Below are positions 34,238 through 43,244 of a DNA stretch of 64,000 nt, piece by piece (within the stretch, counting starts at the first letter, position 1; every line of letters starts with the position of its first letter). Source of the stretch: Terriglobales bacterium (GTDB taxonomy: Bacteria > Acidobacteriota > Terriglobia > Terriglobales > Acidobacteriaceae); contig JAICSO010000002.1 of assembly GCA_025936825.1 (NCBI GenBank), forward strand, positions 585,503 through 649,502. Direction: 5' to 3'. The notes below the pieces were generated by a model. The model had not been told where the DNA came from, did not search any database, and was given only the letters and a program-made list of their open reading frames with translations. A program made the translations under genes and the position numbers.

Positions 34238-34525
34238 ATGAACATGAAAGGCAGGAAGAATTCAGTTTCCATGAACTTCGCCACCATGGAGCAGTCGGAT
34301 GTTCCACAGGGACGCAATGGCAAACATAAAGAGATTGTGACGAAGATTCTGAACGACCTTGACCAGTTGCCGGCGGGGCGTGCGCTGAAAATACCCCTGG
34401 CGGAATTGGCATCCAGTAAGGAGAAAGTGAGATCTGCGTTGAATCGCGCAACGCACAAATCGGGACGCGAGGTCACCACCGCGACCGATGGCGGGTACCT
34501 TTACATCTGGAACGAGGCGAGCTAG
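34238..34525 (+). CDS. Small basic protein of unknown function
   Basis: The ATG at 34238 follows GAAAGGGG and gives 95 residues (an ATG two codons later is also possible). The start is basic (MNMKGRKNSVSMNF), the middle helical (HKEIVTKILNDLDQL), and the end contains a possible beta hairpin (REVTTATDGGYLYIWNEA). The pattern LAELASSKEKVRSALNRATHKSG could be a DNA-binding winged-helix-like unit, but this is weak. No recognised family. Upstream TACGAT repeats may regulate it. Confidence 0.6.
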   Translation: MNMKGRKNSVSMNFATMEQSDVPQGRNGKHKEIVTKILNDLDQLPAGRALKIPLAELASSKEKVRSALNRATHKSGREVTTATDGGYLYIWNEAS

Positions 34526-34599
34526 CGATCGAAAGATTCCCGCCTGCTTGTCACAGACGCAAGACAGCAGAGAGAGATCACCTTTGTTGAAGCAAACGA

Positions 34600-34624
34600 A
34601 AGCCCACGACGCAAGCCGTGGACT
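34600..34624 (-). terminator. Weak terminator-like hairpin after pntB
   Basis: On the minus strand CCACG/CGTGG form a 5-bp stem around GCTTGCGT, followed by GCTTTCGTTT. It lies just beyond the pntB stop. The stem is short and the U-tract interrupted, so the call is tentative. Confidence 0.3.
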
Positions 34625-34641
34625 ACGACAAAAGAAAACCT

Positions 34642-36063
34642 TCAGTGCCCGCCCGTGAGTTCCTTCACAATATTCGTGACAAACGCTTTGGCATCGCCAA
34701 ACAACATCAGCGTGTTGTTCATGTAATAGAGCGGGTTATCAATCCCTGCGAATCCCGGATTCATCGAGCGTTTGATCACCATCACCGTGTGCGACTTTTC
34801 GACATCCAGAACAGGCATGCCGTAAATGGGGCTAGCTTTGTCGGTCTTGGCAGCCGGGTTGGTCACGTCGTTAGCACCGATAACCAATGAGACATCCACC
34901 TGCGGGAAGTCACCATTGATCTCGTCCATTTCTTTCAGGTGATCATAGGGAACGTCGGCTTCGGCCAGCAGCACATTCATGTGCCCCGGCATGCGTCCCG
35001 CGACAGGGTGAATGGCGAACTCTACATCAATTCCTTTCTTCGTGAGCGCATCGTAAAGCTCGCGCACCTTATGCTGCGCCTGGGCAACAGCCATGCCATA
35101 TCCGGGAACAACAACCACGCGGCTGGCGGCAGCAAGGATTCCTGCAGCTTCATCGGCAGAAGCGCTCCTCACAGTCCGCTGCTCTTGCACAGCTCCGCCA
35201 GAGGCCTGCACTTGGCCGAACGCACCGAACAGCACGTTGGTGAACGAACGGTTCATGGCCTTGCACATGATGACGGAGAGAATGAAGCCGGAAGAACCGT
35301 CCAGTGCGCCAGCGATGATCAGCAGCTTGTTTTGCAGCACGAAGCCCATCGCCGCGGCTGACAAGCCAGCGTACGAGTTCAACAGCGAGATGACCGTCGG
35401 CATGTCGGCACCACCGATCGGGATCACCAGCATCACTCCGAAGACGACCGCGATGCCCACCATGAACGGATAGAGATAAGTAGCGCTCGGATTGTGCACC
35501 AGATAAACCGCAAGCCCGATCGCCACGGCCAGCATTCCGAGGTTGACGATGTTCTGGCCGCGATAAATGATGGGCCGCTGCGGCAGCACTTCCTGCAATT
35601 TCCCAGCAGCCATCAAGCTGCCGGTGATTGTCAGTCCGCCGAGAATGACTTCGCAGCACAGCACTGACATCTTGAAGGTGGGAAGATTGCCGGCGTGAAC
35701 ACCGAGATAATATTCAGCCGTGCCGACGAGCGTGACGCAGAACGCGCCAAACGCATGGCTAAGAGCGGTCCGCTGCGGCACCGCCGTCATCTGCACCATG
35801 CCGAGCGGGATTCCAATCGCGGTGCCAATGCCGAGTGCGATGAAGATCCACGTATAGCTGATGGCGATGTGCTCGAGCTTGCCTTCCGTGCCGAGCTGCA
35901 GGATGGTGCCGCCGATAGCCAACACCATGCCGATCTCGCCGGACAGAATGCCGCGGCGCGCGGTCGGAGGCGCGTTCATCCATTTCAGAGAAAGGATGAA
36001 CAATGCGCTGGCGATGAGATAAACGAAGCCGATGAATGCCTGACTGCCAAAGAAATCTGTCAT
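34642..36063 (-). CDS. pntB: NAD(P) transhydrogenase subunit beta
   Basis: A 473-residue subunit: about eight or nine TM helices in the first 280 residues (including GGADMPTVISLLNSYAGLSA) and a C-terminal NADP-binding domain III (VVVPGYGMAVAQAQHKVREL; HPVAGRMPGHMNVLLAEADV; ANDVTNPAAKTDKASPIYGM). PntB works with PntA to drive hydride transfer from NADH to NADP+ using the proton gradient. Its start overlaps the stop of the upstream small subunit gene by 4 bp. Confidence 0.95.
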   Translation of the reverse strand: MTDFFGSQAFIGFVYLIASALFILSLKWMNAPPTARRGILSGEIGMVLAIGGTILQLGTEGKLEHIAISYTWIFIALGIGTAIGIPLGMVQMTAVPQRTALSHAFGAFCVTLVGTAEYYLGVHAGNLPTFKMSVLCCEVILGGLTITGSLMAAGKLQEVLPQRPIIYRGQNIVNLGMLAVAIGLAVYLVHNPSATYLYPFMVGIAVVFGVMLVIPIGGADMPTVISLLNSYAGLSAAAMGFVLQNKLLIIAGALDGSSGFILSVIMCKAMNRSFTNVLFGAFGQVQASGGAVQEQRTVRSASADEAAGILAAASRVVVVPGYGMAVAQAQHKVRELYDALTKKGIDVEFAIHPVAGRMPGHMNVLLAEADVPYDHLKEMDEINGDFPQVDVSLVIGANDVTNPAAKTDKASPIYGMPVLDVEKSHTVMVIKRSMNPGFAGIDNPLYYMNNTLMLFGDAKAFVTNIVKELTGGH

Positions 36064-36356
36064 GATTTTGTAGGACGCGTCGATTTGAACATCTTCAACA
36101 TGCGGTCAGTAATCAGGAATCCGCCCACGATGTTGCTGGTGGCAGCAATCACCGCGAGGATTCCGAGAATGAATGCGAGCTTGCTTTCGTGACGCCCGAC
36201 GAGCACGATCGCGCCGACCACGGCGATCGCGTCGAGAGCATTGGTGATGGACATCAGCGGGGTATGAAGCAGCGGCGAAATCCGCTTAATCACTTCAAAA
36301 CCAATAAACCCCGCCATCATGAAAACGAACAGACTGTCGATGAGGATGGTGCCCAT
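36060..36356 (-). CDS. pntAB: NAD(P) transhydrogenase subunit alpha, membrane part
   Basis: A 98-residue protein with three TM helices, equal to the C-terminal membrane segment of a full-length PntA (DSLFVFMMAGFIGFEVIKRI; HTPLMSITNALDAIAVVGAI). In this organism alpha is split into a soluble NAD-binding subunit and this membrane subunit, as in Rhodospirillum. It is coupled to pntB by an ATGA overlap. Confidence 0.93.
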   Translation of the reverse strand: MGTILIDSLFVFMMAGFIGFEVIKRISPLLHTPLMSITNALDAIAVVGAIVLVGRHESKLAFILGILAVIAATSNIVGGFLITDRMLKMFKSTRPTKS

Positions 36357-36389
36357 AGTCCTCTTCCTGGTGCTTGAACTGGTGCTACA

Positions 36390-36477
36390 AGTTGCTAGTG
36401 ACTAGCGGCTAGTTGCTAGTAAAAACCTCCGAACCTATGCAGTTGAACTAGCAACTAATCACTAGCCACTAGTCACT
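36390..36477. repeat. CTAGT-rich inverted repeat in the pnt operon
   Basis: AGTTGCTAGTGACTAGCGGC and what follows to 36420 is imperfectly complementary to 36447-36477 (ACTAGCAACTAATCACTAGC onward). The right arm runs into the pntA stop codon. The element contains six or more ACTAG/CTAGT units and separates pntA from pntAB. Confidence 0.75.
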
Positions 36478-37645
36478 GCGCAGCTACTGCCGCAGGTAAC
36501 CCCAACATCTCTCTTATACGGGCGTTTGTCACTTCCCCGCGCTGAGTCAAAAGCGTGTCGCGAATGATGTCGTCGCTCTCCGGCGGACGAACTTTGCCTT
36601 CTTTAACAAGGTTCTGCAGGAAGGCTGTCAGGTTGCGCGCATAGACCTGACTGGAGTGATACGGCGCGCCTCCCGCCAAGTTAATCGGGCCGATGATGGT
36701 GACGCCATACTGAACTGTCTTTTCGCCCGGCTTGGTGAGTTCGCAGTTCCCGCCGCGTTCGGCTGCGAGATCCAGGACGACCGACCCGGGAGCCATTCCC
36801 TTCACCATTGCTTCCGTGACAAGGATTGGAGCTTTCTTCCCCGGAACTGCAGCAGTTGTGATCACGGCATCGCTCTCGGCAATCACTTTGCCGAGCAGTT
36901 CGCGCTGCTTGGCGTAAAACGCCTCGTCCTGGGCTTTGGCGTAACCGCCCGCGTCCTGCGCATCTTTGGTTTCAAGCGGAAGTTCGACAAAGCGACCGCC
37001 CAAGCTCTGCACCTGCTCTTTAACCGCCGGACGCACGTCGTAGGCTGAAACCACGGCCCCGAGACGTTTCGCCGTGGCAATCGCCTGCAAACCCGCAACG
37101 CCGGCACCAATAACCAAGATTCGCGAAGGAGTGATGGTGCCAGCGGCGGTTGTCATCATCGGAAAGATGCGCGGAAGTTCGTCGGCAACGACGACGACGG
37201 CTTTATACCCGGCGATCGACGCCATCGCAGAAAGGGCGTCCATGCTCTGGGCGCGCGTGGTGCGCGGCATCAGTTCAACGGAATAAGCGCTTACGCCAGT
37301 TTTCGCGATTTGCTGCACCGTTTCAGCGGAGGCCAGCGGACGCATGAACCCAATGAGGACTTGGCCCTGGCGCATCAACTGCAGATCACTGGCGCCGTTC
37401 TTGTCGTTGGCTCCGTGGCAGAGGACCTGAACTACAATGTCGGACTGAGCGAAGACGGAATTGCGATCGGAGAGGATCTTCGCGCCTTTTTCCTGATACT
37501 GCGCGTCCGGATAGCCTGCCTTTTCGCCTGCGCCCGACTCGATCACAACTTCCAGACCAGCCTTGGCGAGCATGGGTACCACCGCTGGCGTGAGGGCAAC
37601 GCGCCGCTCTCCTGGATAAATCTCCTTAGGAACTCCGACGATCAC
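36473..37645 (-). CDS. pntAA: NAD(P) transhydrogenase subunit alpha, soluble NAD-binding part
   Basis: A 390-residue domain I protein of the alanine dehydrogenase/PntA superfamily (MIVGVPKEIYPGERRVALTP). The NAD-binding Rossmann motif is ILVIGAGVAGLQAIATAKRL, followed by GAVVSAYDVRPAVKEQVQSL. Further blocks are SMDALSAMASIAGYKAVV and AVPGKKAPILVTEAMVKGM. It ends before the membrane helices, which are encoded by the next gene 117 bp downstream beyond a repeat element. Confidence 0.95.
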   Translation of the reverse strand: MIVGVPKEIYPGERRVALTPAVVPMLAKAGLEVVIESGAGEKAGYPDAQYQEKGAKILSDRNSVFAQSDIVVQVLCHGANDKNGASDLQLMRQGQVLIGFMRPLASAETVQQIAKTGVSAYSVELMPRTTRAQSMDALSAMASIAGYKAVVVVADELPRIFPMMTTAAGTITPSRILVIGAGVAGLQAIATAKRLGAVVSAYDVRPAVKEQVQSLGGRFVELPLETKDAQDAGGYAKAQDEAFYAKQRELLGKVIAESDAVITTAAVPGKKAPILVTEAMVKGMAPGSVVLDLAAERGGNCELTKPGEKTVQYGVTIIGPINLAGGAPYHSSQVYARNLTAFLQNLVKEGKVRPPESDDIIRDTLLTQRGEVTNARIREMLGLPAAVAAQ

Positions 37646-37794
37646 GAGGTATATCCCTTCCCCGGAGGCATGAACGATTATGCGTGCCGGTTGTAAGAAA
37701 GCGAGATTCTACCCGTAATCGAAAAACAAGGAAAGTGATTCTGATCACAGATGGCTGTGAGTCCGCAGAAATGATGGGATTTACAGGGGTTGGC

Positions 37795-38673
37795 TTACTT
37801 CAATCCGGCATCCCGCGCTGGAATTTGCGAAATTGCCGACCAGTCAAGCGACTCCCCACCGTTGGCCAATAACGTCAACAACCGGTTACGCACGAGATCA
37901 GCGATGGGAAGGCTCACCCGGAGTGACTCGGAAGCCTGCAGAGCCAATCTAATGTCCTTTAAACCCAGGGGCGCCAAGAATCCGGCCGGTTGAAACTTCT
38001 TTTCTACAGCGAGCGTCCCGTAAGTCTTGTACACCGGCGCATTGAACAAGGTGGAAGTAAGGAAGTCCAGGTACTCGCGTTGATCGAGGCCGCCTTTGCC
38101 TATCAGCGCCAAAGCCTCACTCAGGGATTCAATAACAGACATGATCAGGAAATTGCCGCTGAGCTTCACCAGGTTGGCGTTCGAGGGTTTGTCGCCGAAG
38201 CGGAAGGTGCGCTGGCCGATGGCATCGAAGATGGGCTGGCACTTATCTAGTGATGCGGGATCACCGGCAGCGACCACGTATAGCTTGGCGGCGGCGGCGG
38301 CTTCAGGACGTCCAAATACCGGAGCCGAGACAATGTGTTGTCCTCGGTGGACATGATCAGAAGTCAACTTCTCGGAGAGCGCAACGCTGATCGTGCTGCA
38401 GGAAAGATGAATGCCGCCTTTCGGCAGCGCTTCCAGGATCTTCTGTTGGCCGTAAATGACACTCTCCAGCGCATGATCGTCGGCAAGCATCGTAAGGACG
38501 ACTTCGACGGCGCAGGCATGGGCCACAGTTTCGGCGCGACGGGCGCCTTGCTGAATCAGCGCCTTAGTCTTTTCGGTTGTGCGGTTGTAGACGATAACTT
38601 CATGTCCTGCTTTAAGTAAGTGGCCTGCCATGGGCATGCCCATGTTTCCTATGCCAATGAATCCGATCCTCAT
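37795..38673 (-). CDS. NAD(P)-dependent beta-hydroxyacid dehydrogenase (3-hydroxyisobutyrate/tartronate-semialdehyde type)
   Basis: A 292-residue protein of the 6-phosphogluconate-dehydrogenase-like family. The dinucleotide motif is MRIGFIGIGNMGMPMAGHLL; VYNRTTEKT follows the second strand, and the Asn-Arg-Thr wording suggests NADPH preference. The substrate segment near SAPVFGRPEAAAAAKLYVVA replaces the DAPVSGG motif, and the catalytic Lys is in NLVKLSGNFLIMSVIESLSE. Substrate may be glyoxylate, succinic semialdehyde or a related short acid; not resolved by sequence alone. Confidence 0.85.
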   Translation of the reverse strand: MRIGFIGIGNMGMPMAGHLLKAGHEVIVYNRTTEKTKALIQQGARRAETVAHACAVEVVLTMLADDHALESVIYGQQKILEALPKGGIHLSCSTISVALSEKLTSDHVHRGQHIVSAPVFGRPEAAAAAKLYVVAAGDPASLDKCQPIFDAIGQRTFRFGDKPSNANLVKLSGNFLIMSVIESLSEALALIGKGGLDQREYLDFLTSTLFNAPVYKTYGTLAVEKKFQPAGFLAPLGLKDIRLALQASESLRVSLPIADLVRNRLLTLLANGGESLDWSAISQIPARDAGLK

Positions 38674-39028
38674 GTGTCTTTCCTCGCAATGAACAATCTT
38701 TGACGTTGGATGAAACCTGCCGCCACACGACGTGACATCGGGGGCCCCCGTTCCCGCAGTTAACCGAAAATAAACGTAACGAACAGCCGCCGTGGTGCAC
38801 TACTGAGACAAGCTGTCTCGAAAGCCGTGTCCTTCAGCCCCCCTGAAGGGCGGCATTGCTGTAGCGATCGCCCGTATCTCGCAGACCAGAGATACGGGAG
38901 GTCGCATCGTTGTCTGCTGGTACGAAACCTTGCACTAAACCGCTACGGGCCTGCCTCCGAAAGATCAAACATTAAAGCTGACGCGCCTGAAACGCTGCCG
39001 CTCCGTTTTGCACTACTAAAACGTTCGC
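38674..39028. other. Intergenic region with a cluster of hairpin repeats
   Basis: No gene seen. Three perfect hairpins follow each other: GAGACA/TGTCTC at 38805-38819, CCTTCAG/CTGAAGG at 38831-38849 and CCCGTATCTC/GAGATACGGG at 38871-38898. They are unrelated in sequence but similar in spacing, as in composite REP-type elements. Confidence 0.7.
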
Positions 39029-39044
39029 CGGCTCCCTGGAGCCG
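39029..39044 (+). promoter_or_regulatory. Hairpin directly upstream of a Shine-Dalgarno
   Basis: CGGCTCC-CT-GGAGCCG is a perfect 7-bp stem with a 2-nt loop ending 1 nt before the TGGAGG ribosome binding site of the next gene. It could stabilise the 5' end or modulate initiation. Confidence 0.5.
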
Positions 39045-39055
39045 TGGAGGAAAAT

Positions 39056-39328
39056 ATGTATCAGTTTTGCATTACCATTGGCGGCAAAAGACATTGCTTT
39101 CCGGTGCCATCGCTCATCGATCGTGAAGTGATCAAGCGGCCGCCGCCGAACAACTATCCACCGTTCGAACTCGCCATCGCTGTACTGGACCTGGTCAGCG
39201 TGGTTCCTAACACCGAACTGTCCAAGCAACTCACCGAAGTGGCCACGCAGTTCATCCAGCAGGTGCAGAAGGGCTTGCCTCAAGGGGTTGAGTTGGTCCA
39301 AGAAAAGTCGGCTTCAAAAGCTGCCTGA
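39056..39328 (+). CDS. 90-aa protein of unknown function
   Basis: ATG at 39056 lies behind GGAGGAAAAT, the best initiation signal here (an in-frame GTG at 39044 would overlap the SD). The product starts MYQFCITIGGKRHCFPVPSL, continues with a Pro-rich turn and two helices (ELAIAVLDLVSVVPNT; LTEVATQFIQQVQKGL). No signal peptide or known motif. The codon pattern and SD support a real gene. Confidence 0.65.
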   Translation: MYQFCITIGGKRHCFPVPSLIDREVIKRPPPNNYPPFELAIAVLDLVSVVPNTELSKQLTEVATQFIQQVQKGLPQGVELVQEKSASKAA

Positions 39329-39388
39329 GCCTCTGCCGTTTGCCACCCGCAGCTTCGAACCTGGAGTTTGCGGGTGGTACTCTCGCGC

Positions 39389-39898
39389 TTACGCCACCGG
39401 CTCCAACGCCGCTTGAATCTGGCGGAGATGATTCAAGTCGTGCCCCGCCATCAGCCGCGTCATGTGGGTGATGCTCTCGTTCCCTCGTTCCTGATGGACA
39501 CCGTAGTTGTCCCACAACTTCTTTGGGACCGACTTCAATAACGCCACGTTTGCCGCGCGCAAGACTCGAAACAGTTCGATGGAAGCATTTGGGTCGCGGT
39601 GTGCATAGTCGAAGGTATTGGCCCATGCATCCTGATCGAAGGCCTGGACGGCGATGCCGCTGGTACCGAGAATTTGGCGAACGCGCCACGACACCGCGAT
39701 TTCCGTATCGCTCAAATGTGCGGCGATCTCGACCGGGGACCATTTGTCCGGGGCGGGACGGCGCGAGATTTCGTCTTTGCTTTTCCCCTCCAGAAGTGAA
39801 CTGAGTTTCCGCGGAGCCGACTCCAGCAATTGCATCGCGTCGCCGCCTTCGGAATAGCTCAGAATGCGTTGCGTGTACTGCTGTGGGGTTTCGGTCAT
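39389..39898 (-). CDS. DinB-fold putative metal-dependent protein
   Basis: A 169-residue four-helix-bundle protein of the DinB/YfiT superfamily. Possible metal-binding histidines are in VEIAAHLSDTEIAVSWR and MAGHDLNHLRQIQ, the usual three-His arrangement. Family members include bacillithiol or mycothiol transferases and uncharacterised damage-inducible proteins. A second DinB paralogue lies 216 bp upstream on the same strand. Confidence 0.82.
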   Translation of the reverse strand: MTETPQQYTQRILSYSEGGDAMQLLESAPRKLSSLLEGKSKDEISRRPAPDKWSPVEIAAHLSDTEIAVSWRVRQILGTSGIAVQAFDQDAWANTFDYAHRDPNASIELFRVLRAANVALLKSVPKKLWDNYGVHQERGNESITHMTRLMAGHDLNHLRQIQAALEPVA

Positions 39899-39938
39899 GG
39901 GTTCTCTTTTCTCCTGCGTGTTGTCGCCAGATGTGCCG

Positions 39939-40021
39939 TCCGCTAAAGCGGACTCATGAACGGCATGTTTCCTTCCCCGGCACTTAGGTGCCGGGCTATG
40001 TATGTGCCGCCGCTTCGCGGC
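39939..40021. repeat. Cluster of three short palindromes
   Basis: TCCGCT-AA-AGCGGA (39939-39952), CCCGGCAC-TTAG-GTGCCGGG (39976-39995) and GCCGC-TTC-GCGGC (40009-40021) lie in the gap between the two DinB genes. They resemble the hairpin strings elsewhere in the window and are probably dispersed repeats. Confidence 0.75.
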
Positions 40022-40114
40022 TGGCGTCCGTAAGCGATTGGAAGATAAGTTCTCAAGCTCGTTGAAATTTTCGTTACTATTTTCCGCCGTATGGCCCTTC
40101 GCCGGATTACCGAT

Positions 40115-40633
40115 TCACAGATATCGTTCGCGCAAAATCTTCAAATGATGCTCGACGTGCCCCGCGGTGATGAAGGCCATCGCCCGGACTGAAAAGCGAT
40201 TATTGCTGGCAATGCCGGTACGCATCCAGGCGCCCGGGGGCAAGTTCCTGAAAAGAGAAATAGTCGCCAGTCGGACCCGGCGAAACTCCTCGATGTGATC
40301 AGCCCAGGAAACGCTATCGGCTTCAGCCCCCGCTGCGGCAATGTTTTGGTCGTAATCCGGCAGAGGCGAAGCAAAGCCGCGCGCGAACCACAACGCCCGA
40401 AACGCAAACGCGCGTTCCGTGTCGGTTACGTGATTCAGCACCTGCCGAATACTCCATTTCTCCGGCGCATACCGAAATGAAGACTTCTCGTCGGGAATCG
40501 CAGAACAGAAATTCACAACAGTGTCTAGTTGCTGTTCGATCAAAGGCTGGGCCTCGTCGCTCGGAACCTGGTCGATGTAGGTGAAGTAATAAGGTGCGGC
40601 TTCGGTGGAATCTGGGCGTCCGTGCATGGACAT
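40115..40633 (-). CDS. DinB-fold putative metal-dependent protein, second copy
   Basis: A 172-residue DinB-superfamily protein, only distantly similar to its neighbour. The likely metal ligands lie in SIRQVLNHVTDTERAFAFRA and ITAGHVEHHLKILRERYL. The N terminus (PYYFTYIDQVPSDEAQPLIE) matches a subgroup common in soil bacteria. Function is unknown; thiol transfer is a possibility for the superfamily. Confidence 0.82.
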   Translation of the reverse strand: MSMHGRPDSTEAAPYYFTYIDQVPSDEAQPLIEQQLDTVVNFCSAIPDEKSSFRYAPEKWSIRQVLNHVTDTERAFAFRALWFARGFASPLPDYDQNIAAAGAEADSVSWADHIEEFRRVRLATISLFRNLPPGAWMRTGIASNNRFSVRAMAFITAGHVEHHLKILRERYL

Positions 40634-40771
40634 TGGATCGTGGAAGCCTGGGCTTAGGATTCAGAACATTCACAGCTGGAACCGGACGGCATGGAACGGT
40701 GTCCTTACATCTATTCTGATGGAATCGTGGTTTGAATCCTTAAGTAGTTTTCGCGTTGCGGTCGAGAGAAA

Positions 40772-42142
40772 ATGCAGAAATCGAGATTGACCGATCCCGA
40801 GCGCCATTCCAGTCGCGCGATCCTGGCAGGACTGTTTGCCGCGGCACTCACAGCATTTTCTGTATCTCATCTCCCCGGGATCCATTTTTCCTCCTGGGGA
40901 AGCTTGCTGGTCGGCGCTTCGTCGGGAGTCGCACTGGTGTCCCTGGCCGCATTTTTAGGCAGCTTGGGAATTCGCCGGACCCGAGACGCGCTCCAACCCG
41001 TGGAATGGCGTACAGCATTAGAAACCGCACTGATCGCGATATGGCTTGCTCCTCTCTCACTGCTGTCGCGCCAAAATTCGATGTGGATCCTGCCTGTGGT
41101 CGGAATCTTCGTAGCGGTTGGCGGAATATCCCTGTGGCCCGCTCAGAAAACGGCAGAACTGGCCTCGGTTCCACCCGGTGATCCCGAACTTTTCAGACCG
41201 CTCGACTCGCGGAGTTGGTTTCGGCAAGCCGCCGCATTCGGGGTAATTCTCTGTTTCGAAGCGGGGCCTGCAATCGCCCCGCGACATCTTCTCGCCGGAA
41301 CGCTTCTGGTCGTGCTGGCGTCTGGCGTATGGCTGTACGTTTTTCGCGAGAACTGGAAGCTCCGTTCAGACGAGTTCCACACTCGTCCAGCGCTAGGTCT
41401 CGCGGCAATGGCCGTCATCCTCACTGCAATGGCCCTGCTGCCACTTCTGCGGCGGAGATATCCAGGCGGCTCCGGTGCAGGACGCTTCACCGCTCAGTCT
41501 GGACATCCACGAGCGCAGGCGGGAGCACGCAACGAAGAAGAAGGGTATATTGCGATCGAGTTATGGCCTGAACAGCAGCCCATGACGCTAGTCGCGCCAA
41601 TCCCGGTTCGTCAGGGCACGAGAGCGGGCAGAAAGAATTCGCCACTGGTGATTCCCTTCTCCGGTGTTTACTGGTTCTTCAAGTCTCCCGACCTTACCTT
41701 GCCGCCCAAACCACGCGAGGCTCACGGCAGCCCTGAGATGTTCAACATCCATTCCACTGACCGTCGTTCGCTCTCGATGCAAGCGCGACAGAACCTGGGA
41801 ACGCTGGTCGATCTCTCGTGTTGCAGCAGCATTCGAATCGGAATTCGCAATTCCGACCGTTACCCGGGCACGGTCTCGATTGAACTGGTATTGACCGACA
41901 CTACGTCACCGGGGCGGCCTTCCATATCCCTTGGTAGAAAGCCGGTCCGCTCCACGCGGCCCTGGATGCTCTACGACCATCGCACGCCGACCAATGAAGT
42001 CCTGGAGTACGCGGTCCCGCCAAATTCCAGCATTCATCGGTTCGATGAGGTGATGGTGATTTTCTGGCTGGATCGCGATCGCTCCTTTGCCGCCGCCAAA
42101 ATGGGTATCGAAAATTTCGTGTTGGTACCGCATGGGGCGTGA
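40772..42142 (+). CDS. Membrane protein of unknown function with a C-terminal beta-rich domain
   Basis: A 456-residue protein. The first 230 residues hold about six hydrophobic segments (AILAGLFAAALTAFSVSHLP; WILPVVGIFVAVGGISLWP; HLLAGTLLVVLASGVWLYVF). The C-terminal 200 residues are soluble, with IAIELWPEQQPMTLVAPIPV, GVYWFFKSPDLTLPPKPREA and IELVLTDTTSPGRPSISLG suggesting a beta-sandwich, possibly carbohydrate-binding. I do not recognise the family. It stands alone between divergent neighbours. Confidence 0.75.
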   Translation: MQKSRLTDPERHSSRAILAGLFAAALTAFSVSHLPGIHFSSWGSLLVGASSGVALVSLAAFLGSLGIRRTRDALQPVEWRTALETALIAIWLAPLSLLSRQNSMWILPVVGIFVAVGGISLWPAQKTAELASVPPGDPELFRPLDSRSWFRQAAAFGVILCFEAGPAIAPRHLLAGTLLVVLASGVWLYVFRENWKLRSDEFHTRPALGLAAMAVILTAMALLPLLRRRYPGGSGAGRFTAQSGHPRAQAGARNEEEGYIAIELWPEQQPMTLVAPIPVRQGTRAGRKNSPLVIPFSGVYWFFKSPDLTLPPKPREAHGSPEMFNIHSTDRRSLSMQARQNLGTLVDLSCCSSIRIGIRNSDRYPGTVSIELVLTDTTSPGRPSISLGRKPVRSTRPWMLYDHRTPTNEVLEYAVPPNSSIHRFDEVMVIFWLDRDRSFAAAKMGIENFVLVPHGA

Positions 42143-42152
42143 CCGGTTTTCA

Positions 42153-43244
42153 TTAAGCTACCAACCGCACCATCCAGATCACCACCCCAATGAGTCCCAT
42201 GAAATACGCAACGCCGATGTACGTGGTACGGTGTGCCAGGTTGAGGGCGACTCCATTTGTGCTGCGCACCAACACGCGAGGATTTTCGCGATTGAAGTAA
42301 AGCAGGCCCCCGGCAAGATAGCGGCCCTGTGCGACCGGCGAGGGCGGAAACTCTTTCACCATTTCCACCGGTCTCAACTCACGTTCTCTTGCGGCCAAGC
42401 GCCGGGTCTCGCGGGAAACGTACCCCATGTACACCAATATTCCGAGAGCGCCCACCACCAGAACAGTGACCTGCTCACCTCGAGACCATTGGCGACCGTA
42501 CGTCATCCAGTACATCATGATCAGAAAACTCAAAGCGCTCAGCAGCCGCACCGCATCGAAGATTTTTATGTTATGACTCAACCACGCCATGCGCCAGCGA
42601 CGGAAATCGTCTGTCCGATTGACCGGAAGGGGCATTCGCCAACGCACAAATACGCCTTTGAGCAGGAAAAAACCGATCTGCCAGTAGAGCACCCACACTG
42701 TGAAAACAAGAGCGCCCCGGAGAGCGCGAAACATGCTATGAGTTGCGGTCGCCGCCAACGAGAGCTGGTAATCGCGCGCGAGCAACCCCAGGCCGAGTAG
42801 TGTGGCACACACAATCACGGCTTCGACCAGCGGAGTGGTATGGTCCCGCAACCTTCGTGGTTCCATCGAGAGCTGGAATGCGGTAGGTTTTCTCTGATCG
42901 CCACAGAGTGAGGTTGCACGCGCCGAAAAGTACGCCACCATGAAGTTGTAAACGACGATCGACGCCACCATCGCCACAATCTCCTCGAAGAGCAGAGCGA
43001 TGTATCGGCGGGTGAAAAGGAACCAGAGCGCGAGCGGGGCATCCAGGAGCAATGGAACTAGAACGGCGTTGTGATAGCGGCGGAACAGAGGTGCTCCAAA
43101 AGTCCGGTAAAAATCCGGCGTCACCTGCTGAGCCAGGAAATAACCTTCTCCATTCTTGAGCGGCAACCGCCAGACTCGGTGCAGTAATCGCAGGCGTGCG
43201 ACGAACATTAAGGCTGCGAAAGAAATTACAAGCCAAATCATCAC
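42153..43244 (-). CDS. Multi-TM protein with DUF5808-like C terminus
   Basis: A 363-residue membrane protein with about nine hydrophobic segments. The C-terminal part contains GGLLYFNRENPRVLVRSTNG followed by VALNLAHRTTYIG, which resembles the DUF5808 pattern (FNP.DPR..V....G...N). It overlaps the GntR regulator gene by 4 bp (ATGA), an arrangement typical of GntR/YtrA-type operons that control envelope-stress membrane proteins. Function unknown. Confidence 0.75.
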   Translation of the reverse strand: MMIWLVISFAALMFVARLRLLHRVWRLPLKNGEGYFLAQQVTPDFYRTFGAPLFRRYHNAVLVPLLLDAPLALWFLFTRRYIALLFEEIVAMVASIVVYNFMVAYFSARATSLCGDQRKPTAFQLSMEPRRLRDHTTPLVEAVIVCATLLGLGLLARDYQLSLAATATHSMFRALRGALVFTVWVLYWQIGFFLLKGVFVRWRMPLPVNRTDDFRRWRMAWLSHNIKIFDAVRLLSALSFLIMMYWMTYGRQWSRGEQVTVLVVGALGILVYMGYVSRETRRLAARERELRPVEMVKEFPPSPVAQGRYLAGGLLYFNRENPRVLVRSTNGVALNLAHRTTYIGVAYFMGLIGVVIWMVRLVA

